Below, in pieces: positions 17,345 to 26,598 of a DNA stretch of 64,000 nt. The stretch is from Nitrospira lenta (lineage in GTDB: Bacteria > Nitrospirota > Nitrospiria > Nitrospirales > Nitrospiraceae): assembly GCF_900403705.1 (NCBI RefSeq), contig NZ_OUNR01000016.1, forward strand, positions 310,001 to 374,000. Reading direction: 5' to 3'. The position numbers were made by a program, and so were the translations under genes. Below the pieces are notes generated by a model. The model was given only the letters and a program-made list of their open reading frames with translations, was not told the origin of the DNA and made no database searches. Numbering within the stretch: position 1 is the stretch's first letter; each line of letters starts with the position of its first letter.

Positions 17345-17854
17345 GTGGCCGACCTGATTATTCCCCAGTCCATTCTCGACGACATGGTGGCCCATGCGAA
17401 GGAGCTCGCACCCTATGAGTGCTGCGGGCTCCTCGCTGGAACTGGTCAAACGGTCACCAAGATATATCGCATCAAGAATGTCGTCGCGCTGGAAGGAGCC
17501 CAACAGCTGGCCTCATTCGATCCGGCCAAAATCGCACATCTGGAACGACTCAGCCCAGCTGAACGGGCCGAGATCGCGTTTGTCATGGATGCTCAGGATC
17601 TGGCTCTCGCGCAAAAAGACATGCGGCGCAACAGCCACACCCTCCAAGTCGTCTACCATTCGCATCCGCACGATCCGGCGCGCCCTTCTGTCACAGACAT
17701 CAAGATTGCCACCGACTACGAAGATTATTGGGGCAAGATCAACCTCCCCGTCCCCGCCTATCTCCTCGTGTCCTTAATGCACCAGACACCGGACATCCGC
17801 GCCTACTGGATCAAGGGCGGCGTGGTGTCTCCGGCTCAGATCGCCACGCAGTAG
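17345..17854 (+). CDS. JAMM/Mov34-type metalloprotease (Mec-like)
   Basis: A 169-residue M67-family peptidase. The zinc site is complete: E25 in PYECCGLL, H105 and H107 in YHSHPHDPARPSVTD, with S115 and D118. In Mycobacterium, Mec+ releases cysteine from the CysO-cysteine adduct; in Wolinella, HcyD trims the extra residue from HcyS. Both roles make sense here: the locus has a cysteine synthase, and one carrier has an extra Arg after Gly-Gly. GTG start, four bases after the E1 stop, so probably coupled. Confidence 0.9.
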   Translation: MADLIIPQSILDDMVAHAKELAPYECCGLLAGTGQTVTKIYRIKNVVALEGAQQLASFDPAKIAHLERLSPAERAEIAFVMDAQDLALAQKDMRRNSHTLQVVYHSHPHDPARPSVTDIKIATDYEDYWGKINLPVPAYLLVSLMHQTPDIRAYWIKGGVVSPAQIATQ

Positions 17855-17955
17855 TTCATACTCCGCCCATGTCCGCTCGGAATTTCGTATTTCCCTTCTT
17901 CCATTTTCAATGCGATAATGTGCCACCATCGACCTCATTAGAAGGAGCAATCGTC

Positions 17956-18282
17956 ATGGCATTCATCCGTACGATACTTCTCGCTGCCGCCCTTATCGTC
18001 ATCATGACCGGTCAGAGCCTGGCCGAAGACAAGAGCTACTACAGCCCCGTCATTCAGATTGATACCGAAAATCACCGTATCCTGATTTCAAAGCTCGGCG
18101 GAGTCTTCTTCATCGATGTCCCGGAGGTCGCGAGGCCCCATATGGAGAAACTGCCGGTTTCCGGCCTCGTCGATTTCGTCGTGGAAGTGCGCGGCGACAC
18201 AGACATGCCCATGATCAAAACCTGGAAGGTGAAATCAGGCGAGTCCACCTGCATGTTCTTCAATGGGAAAGAGTGTAAGTAA
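17956..18282 (+). CDS. Small exported hypothetical protein
   Basis: A 108-residue protein with a clear signal peptide (LLAAALIVIMTGQSLA, cleavage before EDKSYY). The mature 85 residues are strand-rich and carry a C-terminal Cys pair (STCMFFNGKECK) that could form a disulfide in the periplasm. ATG at 17956 has GAAGGAG eight bases ahead; the longer ORF start has no support. No family recognised. Confidence 0.65.
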   Translation: MAFIRTILLAAALIVIMTGQSLAEDKSYYSPVIQIDTENHRILISKLGGVFFIDVPEVARPHMEKLPVSGLVDFVVEVRGDTDMPMIKTWKVKSGESTCMFFNGKECK

Positions 18283-18306
18283 CGAGGACTCGCTGTATCG
18301 ATCAGC

Positions 18307-18516
18307 CTACTCCGAACTGCCCAGCATGTCGTCGATCAACGGACGATTGATGTCGGTGCAACCCAGGCAAATGGTATCGAACAGGGAGTCGTGATCCGCG
18401 ACAAAGTTTCTCGCGTCCGGCAGCTTCTCGGCATACACCTGATCGTAACAGGTCTCGCAGAGCATCATAAGCCCTCGCGAGACGGAGACGGTTTTCCGGC
18501 CTGCGCTTCCCGCCAT
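18307..18516 (-). CDS. Small zinc-binding-like protein
   Basis: A 69-residue protein with two Cys pairs, CETC and CLGC, spaced 28 residues apart, which could form a zinc ribbon. The start at 18516 gives a compact protein and lies two bases after the stop of another small Cys-containing gene, so the two are coupled. No family recognised. The C-terminus is acidic (DDMLGSSE). Confidence 0.6.
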   Translation of the reverse strand: MAGSAGRKTVSVSRGLMMLCETCYDQVYAEKLPDARNFVADHDSLFDTICLGCTDINRPLIDDMLGSSE

Positions 18517-18518
18517 AG

Positions 18519-18713
18519 CTACACCGATCCCTTCTGTCGTGCGATCCAAAAGTCTTCCGGCTCCAGGTCGATACCGCACGTCCCGCACTCATACACCGAC
18601 TGCCCTTCCGGCAGTTGGATTTCCGTGCGAATAATGCGGCCTCGGCACACATGATAAAAGCGCCCCCTGGCATCCTCATCGTCCAATGGATCGCTCTCGT
18701 ATATCAGCACCAT
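18519..18713 (-). CDS. Small Cys-containing protein
   Basis: A 64-residue acidic protein with a CGTC motif preceded by another Cys (FYHVCRGR), a partial zinc-knuckle pattern. It probably starts at ATG 18713 (MVLIYESDPLDDEDARG); the longer ORF has no better start. Encoded directly ahead of the other small zinc-like protein. The pair may act together. Function unknown. Confidence 0.55.
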   Translation of the reverse strand: MVLIYESDPLDDEDARGRFYHVCRGRIIRTEIQLPEGQSVYECGTCGIDLEPEDFWIARQKGSV

Positions 18714-18864
18714 AGTGGTATGACGTCCTTGTAATTCGTGAGGGGAAGTATACTGACCCGCGATCGGTGGCCGCAACCGTCCGGGCGATGAAATAAACTA
18801 TGGAACAACGTATTTCCTTTGACCACTCTTGTGCGCATGAACATTGAAGGGAAGAGCTCTTTCG

Positions 18865-18987
18865 CAGGATGCTCAAAATGGTCGTTCAGCAAGGCCGCAG
18901 TGAGTGAAGGGCCGAGGCGTACCCTCTGGGTACGTCGAGGGTCTGACCGATGCGAGAACGCCGCTGACGGACATTTTCAGCATCCTG
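18865..18987. repeat. Dispersed palindromic repeat, copy 2
   Basis: 123 bases bounded by near-perfect inverted ends, CAGGATGCTCAAAA and TTTTCAGCATCCTG (one mismatch in 14). The inner stem GTACCC-TCT-GGGTAC is at 18919-18933. The right end touches the stop codon of the leftward ABC exporter gene (18988-18990) with no spacer. Confidence 0.9.
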
Positions 18988-20712
18988 CTACACCTGAAAC
19001 TGCGCCTCGTACAGGCGTGCGTAGACGCCTCCGCGCGTGATTAAAACCTCATGCATGCCTTCTTCGACAACCCGCCCGTGCTCAACCACGATGATACGAT
19101 CGACCTCATTGATGGTCGAGAGCCGGTGTGCAATGATGAGTGTAGTCCGGCCTTTGGTGAGTTCATTCAACGCCTCGCGGATCTTGACCTCGGTCTCCGT
19201 GTCGATATTGGAGGTGGCCTCGTCGAACATCACGATCGGAGGATCTTTGAGCAGCACACGCGCAATCGACACCCGTTGCCGCTGTCCGACCGAAAGTTTG
19301 ACGCCACGCTCCCCGATCCACGTCTCGTACCCTTCAGGAAGTTTTACGATAAACTCATGGGCGCGGGCGGCCTTGGCCGCAGCTTCAATGGCGTCCTGCC
19401 CTGCCGAGAGATCGCCGTAGAGAATATTTTCCCTGACAGTGCCGTTGAAGAGAAAGGGCTCTTGCTGAACAAGGCCGATCTGATTTCGCAGAAACGCCAG
19501 CGGCACCCGCCGGATATCCATCCCATCGATCGTAATCGACCCGCCGGTGACGTCGTAGAATCGATTCAATAATTTCAGCGTCGTACTCTTTCCTGCTCCA
19601 CTGGGCCCCACCAGCGCCACCCGTTCGCCGGCTCGCACCGTGATATTGACATCCTTGAGAATGGGCGCATCGCTGCGATAATGAAATTGCACATGATCGA
19701 AGACGACAGCTCCGGTAAAGCGGGCGACCGGCGCCTGAATACCCGGTTCGTCCCGCACCTCAGGCACGGTATCGAGGACGTCGAAGACCCGTTCGCTCGC
19801 CGCTAGCGCATGCTGCAGCATGTGGTTGACGGAATGGATCTGGTTGATCGGCACATAAAACAACGCCAGGTACGACATGAACATGACCAACTCGCCGACC
19901 GACAGATGTTTGGCCAGCACCTCGGCAGTCCCGAACCACAAGACCAACGCGCCGCCAAGGCTGCCGACCAGCATCATCCCCGGCGAGTAGAACGACCACA
20001 GGTACATGGCCTTCAAGGTATCCTTCCGGCATTGGTCGCTCTTCCGGCCGAATCGATCCTGCTCATAGGGCTGACGGTTGAACCCCATGGTCTCCCGAAT
20101 TCCGGCCAGGGAATCTTGCAGCAACGCATTCAGTTCCGCCGCGCCCTTCCGAATCTCACGATAGTAGCCGTGGACGCGTTTCGTAAACAACGCCGCGCCG
20201 ATGATCAAAATCGGGATCGGTAACAGCGCTAACAGCGCCAGCTTCCAGTTGAGCCAAAACAAGACCACCATGATCCCAATCAGGGTCAGTCCGGCGGTAA
20301 TGATTTCTTCAAGTCCGTCGACGAAGATCCGCTGCATATGCTCGGTATCGTTCAAGACCCGCGACATGATCTCACCGGTCGGACGATTTTCAAAAAAGCT
20401 GATGGAGAGGCGCTGCAAGGCGGCAAACACCTGCACGTGCAAATCGTGCACGACCTGCTGCTCCAAGGAATTGTTGAGCCGGATGCGCATCGCACTGCAC
20501 AGATTGCGCAGGAGGTAGGATCCGAGCAGCCCCACGAATACCCAGGTCAGAAGGTCGATCCGATTTGCCTGGATGACATCGTCGATCAAAATCTTGATGA
20601 GCCACGGGGGAACGAGTTCGAAGGCCGTCGTCAAGCCGGCAAACAGGAACGTCCCCAACACCATCAGGCGATAGGGCCGAAGATACTGAAGCACACGCAG
20701 CAGGGTTTTCAC
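18988..20712 (-). CDS. ABC exporter, fused permease-ATPase (MsbA-like)
   Basis: A 574-residue half-transporter: about six membrane helices (residues about 15-310) followed by an ATPase domain with GPSGAGKST (Walker A), LSVGQRQR (signature), IVMFDEATS (Walker B) and the IIAHRLST switch. Typical of lipid, peptide or drug exporters that work as homodimers. It is transcribed with the deformylase gene upstream, 24 bases away. The substrate cannot be read from sequence. Confidence 0.9.
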   Translation of the reverse strand: MKTLLRVLQYLRPYRLMVLGTFLFAGLTTAFELVPPWLIKILIDDVIQANRIDLLTWVFVGLLGSYLLRNLCSAMRIRLNNSLEQQVVHDLHVQVFAALQRLSISFFENRPTGEIMSRVLNDTEHMQRIFVDGLEEIITAGLTLIGIMVVLFWLNWKLALLALLPIPILIIGAALFTKRVHGYYREIRKGAAELNALLQDSLAGIRETMGFNRQPYEQDRFGRKSDQCRKDTLKAMYLWSFYSPGMMLVGSLGGALVLWFGTAEVLAKHLSVGELVMFMSYLALFYVPINQIHSVNHMLQHALAASERVFDVLDTVPEVRDEPGIQAPVARFTGAVVFDHVQFHYRSDAPILKDVNITVRAGERVALVGPSGAGKSTTLKLLNRFYDVTGGSITIDGMDIRRVPLAFLRNQIGLVQQEPFLFNGTVRENILYGDLSAGQDAIEAAAKAARAHEFIVKLPEGYETWIGERGVKLSVGQRQRVSIARVLLKDPPIVMFDEATSNIDTETEVKIREALNELTKGRTTLIIAHRLSTINEVDRIIVVEHGRVVEEGMHEVLITRGGVYARLYEAQFQV

Positions 20713-20736
20713 AGGGGCAGGCTACATCCCGGCCCG

Positions 20737-21276
20737 TCAGATGACGGCGGCAGGGTCTTTCTTCCAATACTGGTCGAATTCGGCAAGTTGCGTCAGCGTC
20801 GACATTCCGGTCATTCGGTCCAGGAATAACTTCCCAATCAAATGATCCATCTCATGCTGAATACAGACGGCAAACAATCCGGTGGCCTCGAAATCGAGCG
20901 CCTTGCCCTGTCGATCCAACGCCGTCACACGAATTAATGAGGGCCGGGTGACTTTCCCCCGTAAACCATCCACGCTCAAGCACCCTTCCCAATTTTCCAC
21001 TTGCTGGGGTCCGTAAAACGCGATCGACGGATTGATCAGCACGGTTTCAGGAAAGTCCCCCTCGCAGGCCATCACCACTAACTGCACGGATCGGGACACT
21101 TGCGGAGCGGCCAGGCCGATACCGGGCTCGTCGTACATCGTCTCCAACATGTCGTCGATCAAGCGTTGGATGTCGGCCGACTTGATCTGACGCGGCCCAA
21201 GAGGGTCCGCCTGTCGACGCAGAATGGGATTGCCGAGTTTCGCTATTTTCAAAATCGCCATAGGGATGGAACTCAC
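20737..21276 (-). CDS. def: Peptide deformylase
   Basis: A 179-residue metalloenzyme removing the formyl group from new proteins. All three motifs are intact: GIGLAAPQ (52-59), EGCLS (97-101, metal-binding Cys) and QHEMDHL (140-146, two metal His and catalytic Glu). Length is normal. ATG at 21276 or at 21261 (MAILKIAKLG) could be used; many deformylases start with the shorter form. Acts in the cytosol. Confidence 0.95.
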   Translation of the reverse strand: MSSIPMAILKIAKLGNPILRRQADPLGPRQIKSADIQRLIDDMLETMYDEPGIGLAAPQVSRSVQLVVMACEGDFPETVLINPSIAFYGPQQVENWEGCLSVDGLRGKVTRPSLIRVTALDRQGKALDFEATGLFAVCIQHEMDHLIGKLFLDRMTGMSTLTQLAEFDQYWKKDPAAVI

Positions 21277-21362
21277 TCTCTACAAAGCCGTGACCGTACA
21301 ATCCTGTATAGGTAACATAGGCCGGTTTTGGCGTGCAACCTCCCGGTCTCAAAACGTGGCGA

Positions 21363-22154
21363 TCAGGAACTTCTCCCGGAACGGCGCGGCTCAGGAATCT
21401 CGAACGCCTCCTTATTCGACGCCCACCACTCCACCCACTCACTCGCCCACGCCTGCCGATCCTGTTTCGTCGACGTATCCCAATCGTGAAACTCGGTTTC
21501 ATGACGCGTCACAATCCAGAGTGAATGCAACGCCGACATCGCCACGAATCGTTCGTCGTCGGTGATCATGGGGATCAGCGTGGGGATCACCGCTTTGAGT
21601 CTGACATACCGAGATTCAAACGCCGCCGCTTTCCGGACGGATGGATTTTGATCCTTGGACATGACCTCAATCGCCTCGGGCGTTTTGGCCGCATCGAGCC
21701 GGATCGCCACACGCAGGGCATGCTCCCGGACGCGCGGAAGTTCGTTTGGATCTTTGGCTGCCTGGAGCAGCGCCGGCACCCCAGACACTCCTTTCATCAT
21801 CGACAGGGTCTCGATCGTATTGTAACGAATTCTGGGGCTCGGCATCGTGAGCCCTTTGACCAACGCCGGAACCGACGGCTCTCCCAAATGCACAAACTCT
21901 CCCATGGCCCAAAACTCCTGCTTGCCTTCTAGCAAGGGAAGCAGCGCTTCAGCCCGGGTCATTTCCTCCGGAGTGAGCGGGTTCGTGTTCGGCGGCACCG
22001 ACACATCGGGCACTTCCTGTTGCTTCGGCGGCGCCTCATAGGGAATTTGGACAAGCACGACAGGATTCTTCTCACCTGCCCACAGATCGGCCGACAACCC
22101 GGCGCCAAGAACCAGGACACACACCCCCACCGCTGTTACAATGCGTCTGTTCAT
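21363..22154 (-). CDS. Exported HEAT-repeat protein
   Basis: A 263-residue protein with a signal peptide (VTAVGVCVLVLGAGLSADLWAG) and several HEAT-like helical repeats (for example EPSVPALVKGL, SGVPALLQAAKD, NPSVRKAAAF). Such repeats mediate protein contacts. ATG at 22154 is chosen on the GAGGAG element nine bases ahead. It lies 25 bases downstream of the RND pump gene on the same strand, so it may be transcribed with the pump, but its role there is unknown. Confidence 0.7.
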   Translation of the reverse strand: MNRRIVTAVGVCVLVLGAGLSADLWAGEKNPVVLVQIPYEAPPKQQEVPDVSVPPNTNPLTPEEMTRAEALLPLLEGKQEFWAMGEFVHLGEPSVPALVKGLTMPSPRIRYNTIETLSMMKGVSGVPALLQAAKDPNELPRVREHALRVAIRLDAAKTPEAIEVMSKDQNPSVRKAAAFESRYVRLKAVIPTLIPMITDDERFVAMSALHSLWIVTRHETEFHDWDTSTKQDRQAWASEWVEWWASNKEAFEIPEPRRSGRSS

Positions 22155-22179
22155 CGTCACAAGTCTCCTCTTCGAATCG

Positions 22180-25100
22180 TTACGATTGTGCTTCCTCGTC
22201 GATCTCTTCACGCCGATGGGCGAGCTCATATAATACCGGCAACACGACCAAAATCAAAAAGGCCGCCGTCAACATACCGCCGACCACGACGCGGGCCAAT
22301 GGTTTTTGGGCTTGCGACCCGATACCCGTCGCCAGCGCCGCCGGCAATAGTCCGATCGCCGCGCCCAGCGTCGCCATAAGAATCGGGCGCATCTGCACAT
22401 CCGCGCCCTTCCTGACAGCATCACGAAGACTCAGCCCCGCCTTGCGAAATTCCTCGATTCGTGAAATCAACAGCACCCCGCCAAGAATCGCCACCCCTAA
22501 CGTCGAGATGACGCCGACGGCCGCCGAAATGCTGAAATGTGTATCGGTCAACACCAGGGACAAAACTCCGCCGACCAAGGCAAACGGCACCGTGGCGAGG
22601 ACCAGCAAGGCATTCTTGAGTGAACCGAACGTCGTGTAGAGCAGAAATAAAATAATCACCAGGCTGACCGGCACCACTTTGGCGAGACGCCGCTGCTCAT
22701 CCGTCAATTGATCGTATTGCCCGGCCCACTCCATCCGATACCGCTCCGGCAGGACAATCTGCTTGGCCATCAACGCCTGCGCCTCTTCCACCGTACTCTG
22801 GAGATCTCGATCCCGCACACTGAATTTGATCGGGATATAGCGTTCGTTGTTCTCTCGATAGATGATAAAGGCCCCTGTTTGCGTCGTGATACTGGCCACT
22901 TGTTTCAGCGGGACTCTCGCCCCATCCGGGGTACTTACGAGAATATTCCCGATGGCCTCCACGTCTTGGCGAAACTCCGGCAGGAATCGCACGACGAGAT
23001 CGAACAACCGCTCCCCTTCGTAGACTTGCGTGACGGCCTGTCCGCCGACAGCCGCCTGCACCACCGCATTCACGTCCGCTACCTGCAATCCGTACCGCGC
23101 GCTCGCCTCGCGATCCACTTGAATGAGCAAGTTCGGCTGGCCGACCAGGCGGAAGATTCCGAGGTCTTTGACGCCTTGCACCCCTTGCATCACCCGCTCA
23201 ATCTCACCGGCCTTCGCCTCCATCGTCTTGAGGTCCGTCCCGAACAATTTGATGGAGTTTTCGCCTTTGACACCCGACATGGCCTCTTCGACGTTATCCT
23301 GAATGACCTGCGAGAAATTGAAAATCACACCGGGGATATCTTTCAATCGCCCCTCGATTTCCTCAATCAGCTGATCCTTACTGAGCCCGCGCCGCCACTC
23401 CTCCTGAGGCTTCAGGTTCGCCAGAAACTCCGCATTGAAGAAACTCGTCGGATCCGTTCCGTCGTCCGGCCGCCCAAGCTGCGACACGATCGTCGACACT
23501 TCCGGAGAATCTCTGAATAGACGGCGAATGTCGCTGGTCAACCGGGCTGCTTGATCGAACGAAATATCCACGGGCATCGTCGCGCGCACCCACAGATTGC
23601 CTTCCTCCAACGCGGGCATAAATTCTCCGCCGAGGAATCGAAGCGCCACCACCGTGACCAGCAGCGTCCCTCCGGCAAACCCCAGCACGGTCACGCGATG
23701 CCCTAACGCCCAATTCAGCGTCGCGGAATAGACCCGGCGAATGCCGCGCACGACGATCGTATCCTCTTCACTGATCTTTCCCTTCAAGAGGAAGGAGCAC
23801 AGCACGGGCGCCAGCGTGAAGGCCATGAGCAGGGCACCGACCAGCGCAAGCCCGTACGTGATCGACATCGGCGCAAAGATTTTTCCCGGCACACCCGTCA
23901 TGGTAAAGAGCGGGATAAACGCCACCACGATAATCGTCGTCGAGTAGAAGATCGGCTGGCCGACCTGGCGGGCGGCGCGCACGATCTGTTGATGCACCGT
24001 CAGGCCCAGCGTCTTCGAATGGGCCAAGTTGAAGAAAATACTCTCGACCATAATCAAGGTGGCATCGACGATAATGCCGAAGTCGATCGATCCGAGCGAA
24101 ATGAGGTTGGCCGACTCACCCATCAAGATCATCATCGTAAAGGTAAACAACAGCGACATCGGAATCGTCAGGGCGACGATGAAGGCCGCTCGGAAGTGCC
24201 CCAGAAACACGACAAGGATGATGAAAACCAGCACCATGCCGCTGATCAAAATATCCAACACCGTTTCCACGGTCGTATGGATCAGCTTGGTCCGGTCATA
24301 GAACGTCTTAATCTTCACCCCTTCCGGCAGCTTCCACCCGTTCAGGTCTTCGACTTTCGCGCGCACCTTATCCAACACCGAGAGGGCCTTATAGCCACGC
24401 TGCAAGAGAACAACCCCCTCGACCACATCGTCGCGGTCGTCGATCCCGACTTTCCCCAGCCGGACCTGGTGGCCGACCGAGACCTTGCCCAGCGTATTGA
24501 CGAAAATGGGCGTGCCTTCTTTTTCCGCAACGACCACATTCTCAATATCTTCCAACCGATTGATCAGACCCAGCCCGCGGATGTTGTAATTCTGGGCCCC
24601 AATCGTCAGATAGTTTCCACCGACGTTGGCATTGCTGTTCGTGAGCGCCGTCATGACCTGAGACAAACTCACGCCGTAACTGATGAGTTTCCCGGGGTCG
24701 ATGTCGACGTGGTACTCCTTCGTCGTCCCGCCGAATGCCGTCACATCGATCACGCCAGGAACGCGCCTGAATTCGCGCCGGACTTGCCAATCTTGAATGG
24801 TCTTCAGCGTGGTCAGATCGGATTTTTCGCCGGTGAGTTCATACCGGTAGATTTCCGCGATGGCCCACCAGGGCGAGAGCGTCGGATCGGCGCCTTTGGG
24901 AAGTTGCACCGTTCCCAGCCGATTCAACACTTCCTGCCGGTCCCGGAACATGTCCGTCCCGAAATCGAAATACACTTTGATGTCGCTGAGACCGAAAATC
25001 GAAAGGGAACGGATGTCGGTCAAGCCCGGCATCCCGTTCAACGCGACTTCAATGGGAATCGTAATCTGCCGTTCTATCTCTTCCGCCGACCAGCCGGGAT

Positions 25101-25257
25101 ACTGCGTGATCAGTTCCACCATCGGCGGCGACGGATCAGGATAGGCGACGATGTCGAGGAGATGGAAGGCATAGAGCCCTCCGAAGAGCATCATGAATCC
25201 CAGCGCACACAGTAAGAAGCGCTGCACCAGAGAAATTTCAACGAGACGCGCGATCAT
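22180..25257 (-). CDS. Heavy-metal RND efflux pump (CusA/CzcA family)
   Basis: A 1025-residue inner-membrane proton-driven pump, the normal length for HME-RND proteins. Twelve membrane helices are arranged around two large periplasmic domains. TM4 has DFGIIVDATLIMVES, the acidic motif of metal-exporting RND proteins, rather than that of drug pumps. With the adaptor and outer-membrane genes upstream it forms a CusCBA/CzcCBA set. The metal (Cu/Ag or Zn/Co/Cd) cannot be decided without Met-site alignment. A repeat copy separates it from the adaptor gene. Confidence 0.92.
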   Translation of the reverse strand: MIARLVEISLVQRFLLCALGFMMLFGGLYAFHLLDIVAYPDPSPPMVELITQYPGWSAEEIERQITIPIEVALNGMPGLTDIRSLSIFGLSDIKVYFDFGTDMFRDRQEVLNRLGTVQLPKGADPTLSPWWAIAEIYRYELTGEKSDLTTLKTIQDWQVRREFRRVPGVIDVTAFGGTTKEYHVDIDPGKLISYGVSLSQVMTALTNSNANVGGNYLTIGAQNYNIRGLGLINRLEDIENVVVAEKEGTPIFVNTLGKVSVGHQVRLGKVGIDDRDDVVEGVVLLQRGYKALSVLDKVRAKVEDLNGWKLPEGVKIKTFYDRTKLIHTTVETVLDILISGMVLVFIILVVFLGHFRAAFIVALTIPMSLLFTFTMMILMGESANLISLGSIDFGIIVDATLIMVESIFFNLAHSKTLGLTVHQQIVRAARQVGQPIFYSTTIIVVAFIPLFTMTGVPGKIFAPMSITYGLALVGALLMAFTLAPVLCSFLLKGKISEEDTIVVRGIRRVYSATLNWALGHRVTVLGFAGGTLLVTVVALRFLGGEFMPALEEGNLWVRATMPVDISFDQAARLTSDIRRLFRDSPEVSTIVSQLGRPDDGTDPTSFFNAEFLANLKPQEEWRRGLSKDQLIEEIEGRLKDIPGVIFNFSQVIQDNVEEAMSGVKGENSIKLFGTDLKTMEAKAGEIERVMQGVQGVKDLGIFRLVGQPNLLIQVDREASARYGLQVADVNAVVQAAVGGQAVTQVYEGERLFDLVVRFLPEFRQDVEAIGNILVSTPDGARVPLKQVASITTQTGAFIIYRENNERYIPIKFSVRDRDLQSTVEEAQALMAKQIVLPERYRMEWAGQYDQLTDEQRRLAKVVPVSLVIILFLLYTTFGSLKNALLVLATVPFALVGGVLSLVLTDTHFSISAAVGVISTLGVAILGGVLLISRIEEFRKAGLSLRDAVRKGADVQMRPILMATLGAAIGLLPAALATGIGSQAQKPLARVVVGGMLTAAFLILVVLPVLYELAHRREEIDEEAQS

Positions 25258-25322
25258 CGGGGAAATTGGCCCGGGGAGACAACAGCAGAAAAGCTTTGCA
25301 CGCGGTTAGCAGACAGGCATCT

Positions 25323-25446
25323 CAGGATGCTCAAAAAGGCCGATCGGCAAGGCCGCAGCCAGCGAAGAGGCGAGGCGTACTCTCTGCGGTACGTCGAGCC
25401 TCTAAGCGCCACGAGAATGACGCTGGCGGGCTTTTTCAGCATCCTG
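25323..25446. repeat. Dispersed palindromic repeat, copy 3
   Basis: 124 bases bounded by CAGGATGCTCAAAA and TTTTTCAGCATCCTG, with the core GCGTAC and GTACG at 25376-25393 flanked by GAGGC and GAGCCTC arms. The right end touches the stop codon of the adaptor gene (25447-25449) with no spacer. It lies inside the efflux operon, between adaptor and pump. Confidence 0.9.
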
Positions 25447-26598
25447 TCAGGTCCCTTTGACTTCCTGGCCCTTAATCAGGACGGCCCCTCTAATCACGAT
25501 TCGTTGTCCCCGAGTCAACCCCTCCAGGATACGCACCTGATCAGCTGAAATATTCGATACCTTGACCTCGCGTTTCACATAATGGTTCGGCTCTTCCACA
25601 ACATAGACGAACTGCTTCCCATCCAATTCCAGTACTGCTTCACGGGGAACCGCAATAAACGGCGTAGCGTCGCCGACATTGAGATGGAGCCTGGCAAACA
25701 TCTCCGGTTTCAGTTTATGCGGATCGTTGTTCACCCAGGCCCGGACTTTGATCGTGCGGGTAGCCGGATCGACGACATCCCCGATTGCGGCCACCGTGGC
25801 AGGAAAATCGACACCGGGGTAGGCTTCCACCGTGACCATGGCAAACTGCCCCTCTCTGACGAGGGCCAGATCGCGCTCATACAAATCGGCGAGCACCTGC
25901 AACATATCCAAGTCCGCCACGGTAAACAGCACTTGCGACGGATCGCCGCCGACCGACTGGCCCGGCGTCACTGCCCGCTCGACGACGATCCCGGTCAACG
26001 GACTTTTCATCTCGAATCGTGAGGTAATTTTCTGCTTATCCAGCGGCTTGGTCAGCTCATCGCCCGGGACACGCAGGGACAGCAACCGCTCTTTCGCCCG
26101 GCGAAATTCCGCCCGGGCTTTGACCAGTTCGTTCTCGGCCTGCTTCAAATCCTTCAGCGGCATGGCCTTGTTTTCGTATAAATCTTTCGCTAAATCGTAA
26201 GCCCGCGTCGCATACTGCAAATCCGAATCTTCCTTCACGTATTCCGAATAGGCCTGGGCAATATCCGGGCTGTCGACGATCAGCAAGACATCGCCTGCCT
26301 TCACACGATCCCCCAGATGCGCCCGCACCTCAACCACCCGGCCCTGCAACGGCGAGGAAATCTTGGAATAGCGATCTTCCCCGTACGCCACTTTCCCGGA
26401 CAAGATCAGCGCCTGATGCGACGGACTGAATTCCACAACCGCCGTTTCAACCCGTGGCTGCGATGGTGCGGGCTCCGGGGCGGGCTTCGCCAGAGGGGCC
26501 GCAACCGAATCGGACGACGCAGGCTGGTCGGCCTTCCCGCAACCCGAGAGGAGGAGCAATGCCATCGTGACGGCCAATGGAGCCCTGTAAGCGCTCAT
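25447..26598 (-). CDS. RND membrane-fusion adaptor (CusB/CzcB-like)
   Basis: A 383-residue periplasmic adaptor linking the pump to the outer-membrane channel. It is a lipoprotein (lipobox LLLSGC, Cys20). Lipoyl-like half-motifs flank a helical hairpin (GRVVEVRAHLGDRVKAGDVL and SPLTGIVVERAVTPGQSV), followed by beta-barrel and membrane-proximal domains (VLELDGKQFVYVVEE). Its start overlaps the TolC-family stop (ATGA). Normal length. Confidence 0.9.
   Translation of the reverse strand: MSAYRAPLAVTMALLLLSGCGKADQPASSDSVAAPLAKPAPEPAPSQPRVETAVVEFSPSHQALILSGKVAYGEDRYSKISSPLQGRVVEVRAHLGDRVKAGDVLLIVDSPDIAQAYSEYVKEDSDLQYATRAYDLAKDLYENKAMPLKDLKQAENELVKARAEFRRAKERLLSLRVPGDELTKPLDKQKITSRFEMKSPLTGIVVERAVTPGQSVGGDPSQVLFTVADLDMLQVLADLYERDLALVREGQFAMVTVEAYPGVDFPATVAAIGDVVDPATRTIKVRAWVNNDPHKLKPEMFARLHLNVGDATPFIAVPREAVLELDGKQFVYVVEEPNHYVKREVKVSNISADQVRILEGLTRGQRIVIRGAVLIKGQEVKGT

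Noticed and set aside
23989..25215. 408-residue plus-strand ORF inside the RND pump gene
   Set aside because: Antisense shadow of a clear HME-RND pump; His/Arg/Asp-rich composition typical of reverse frames of GC-rich genes.
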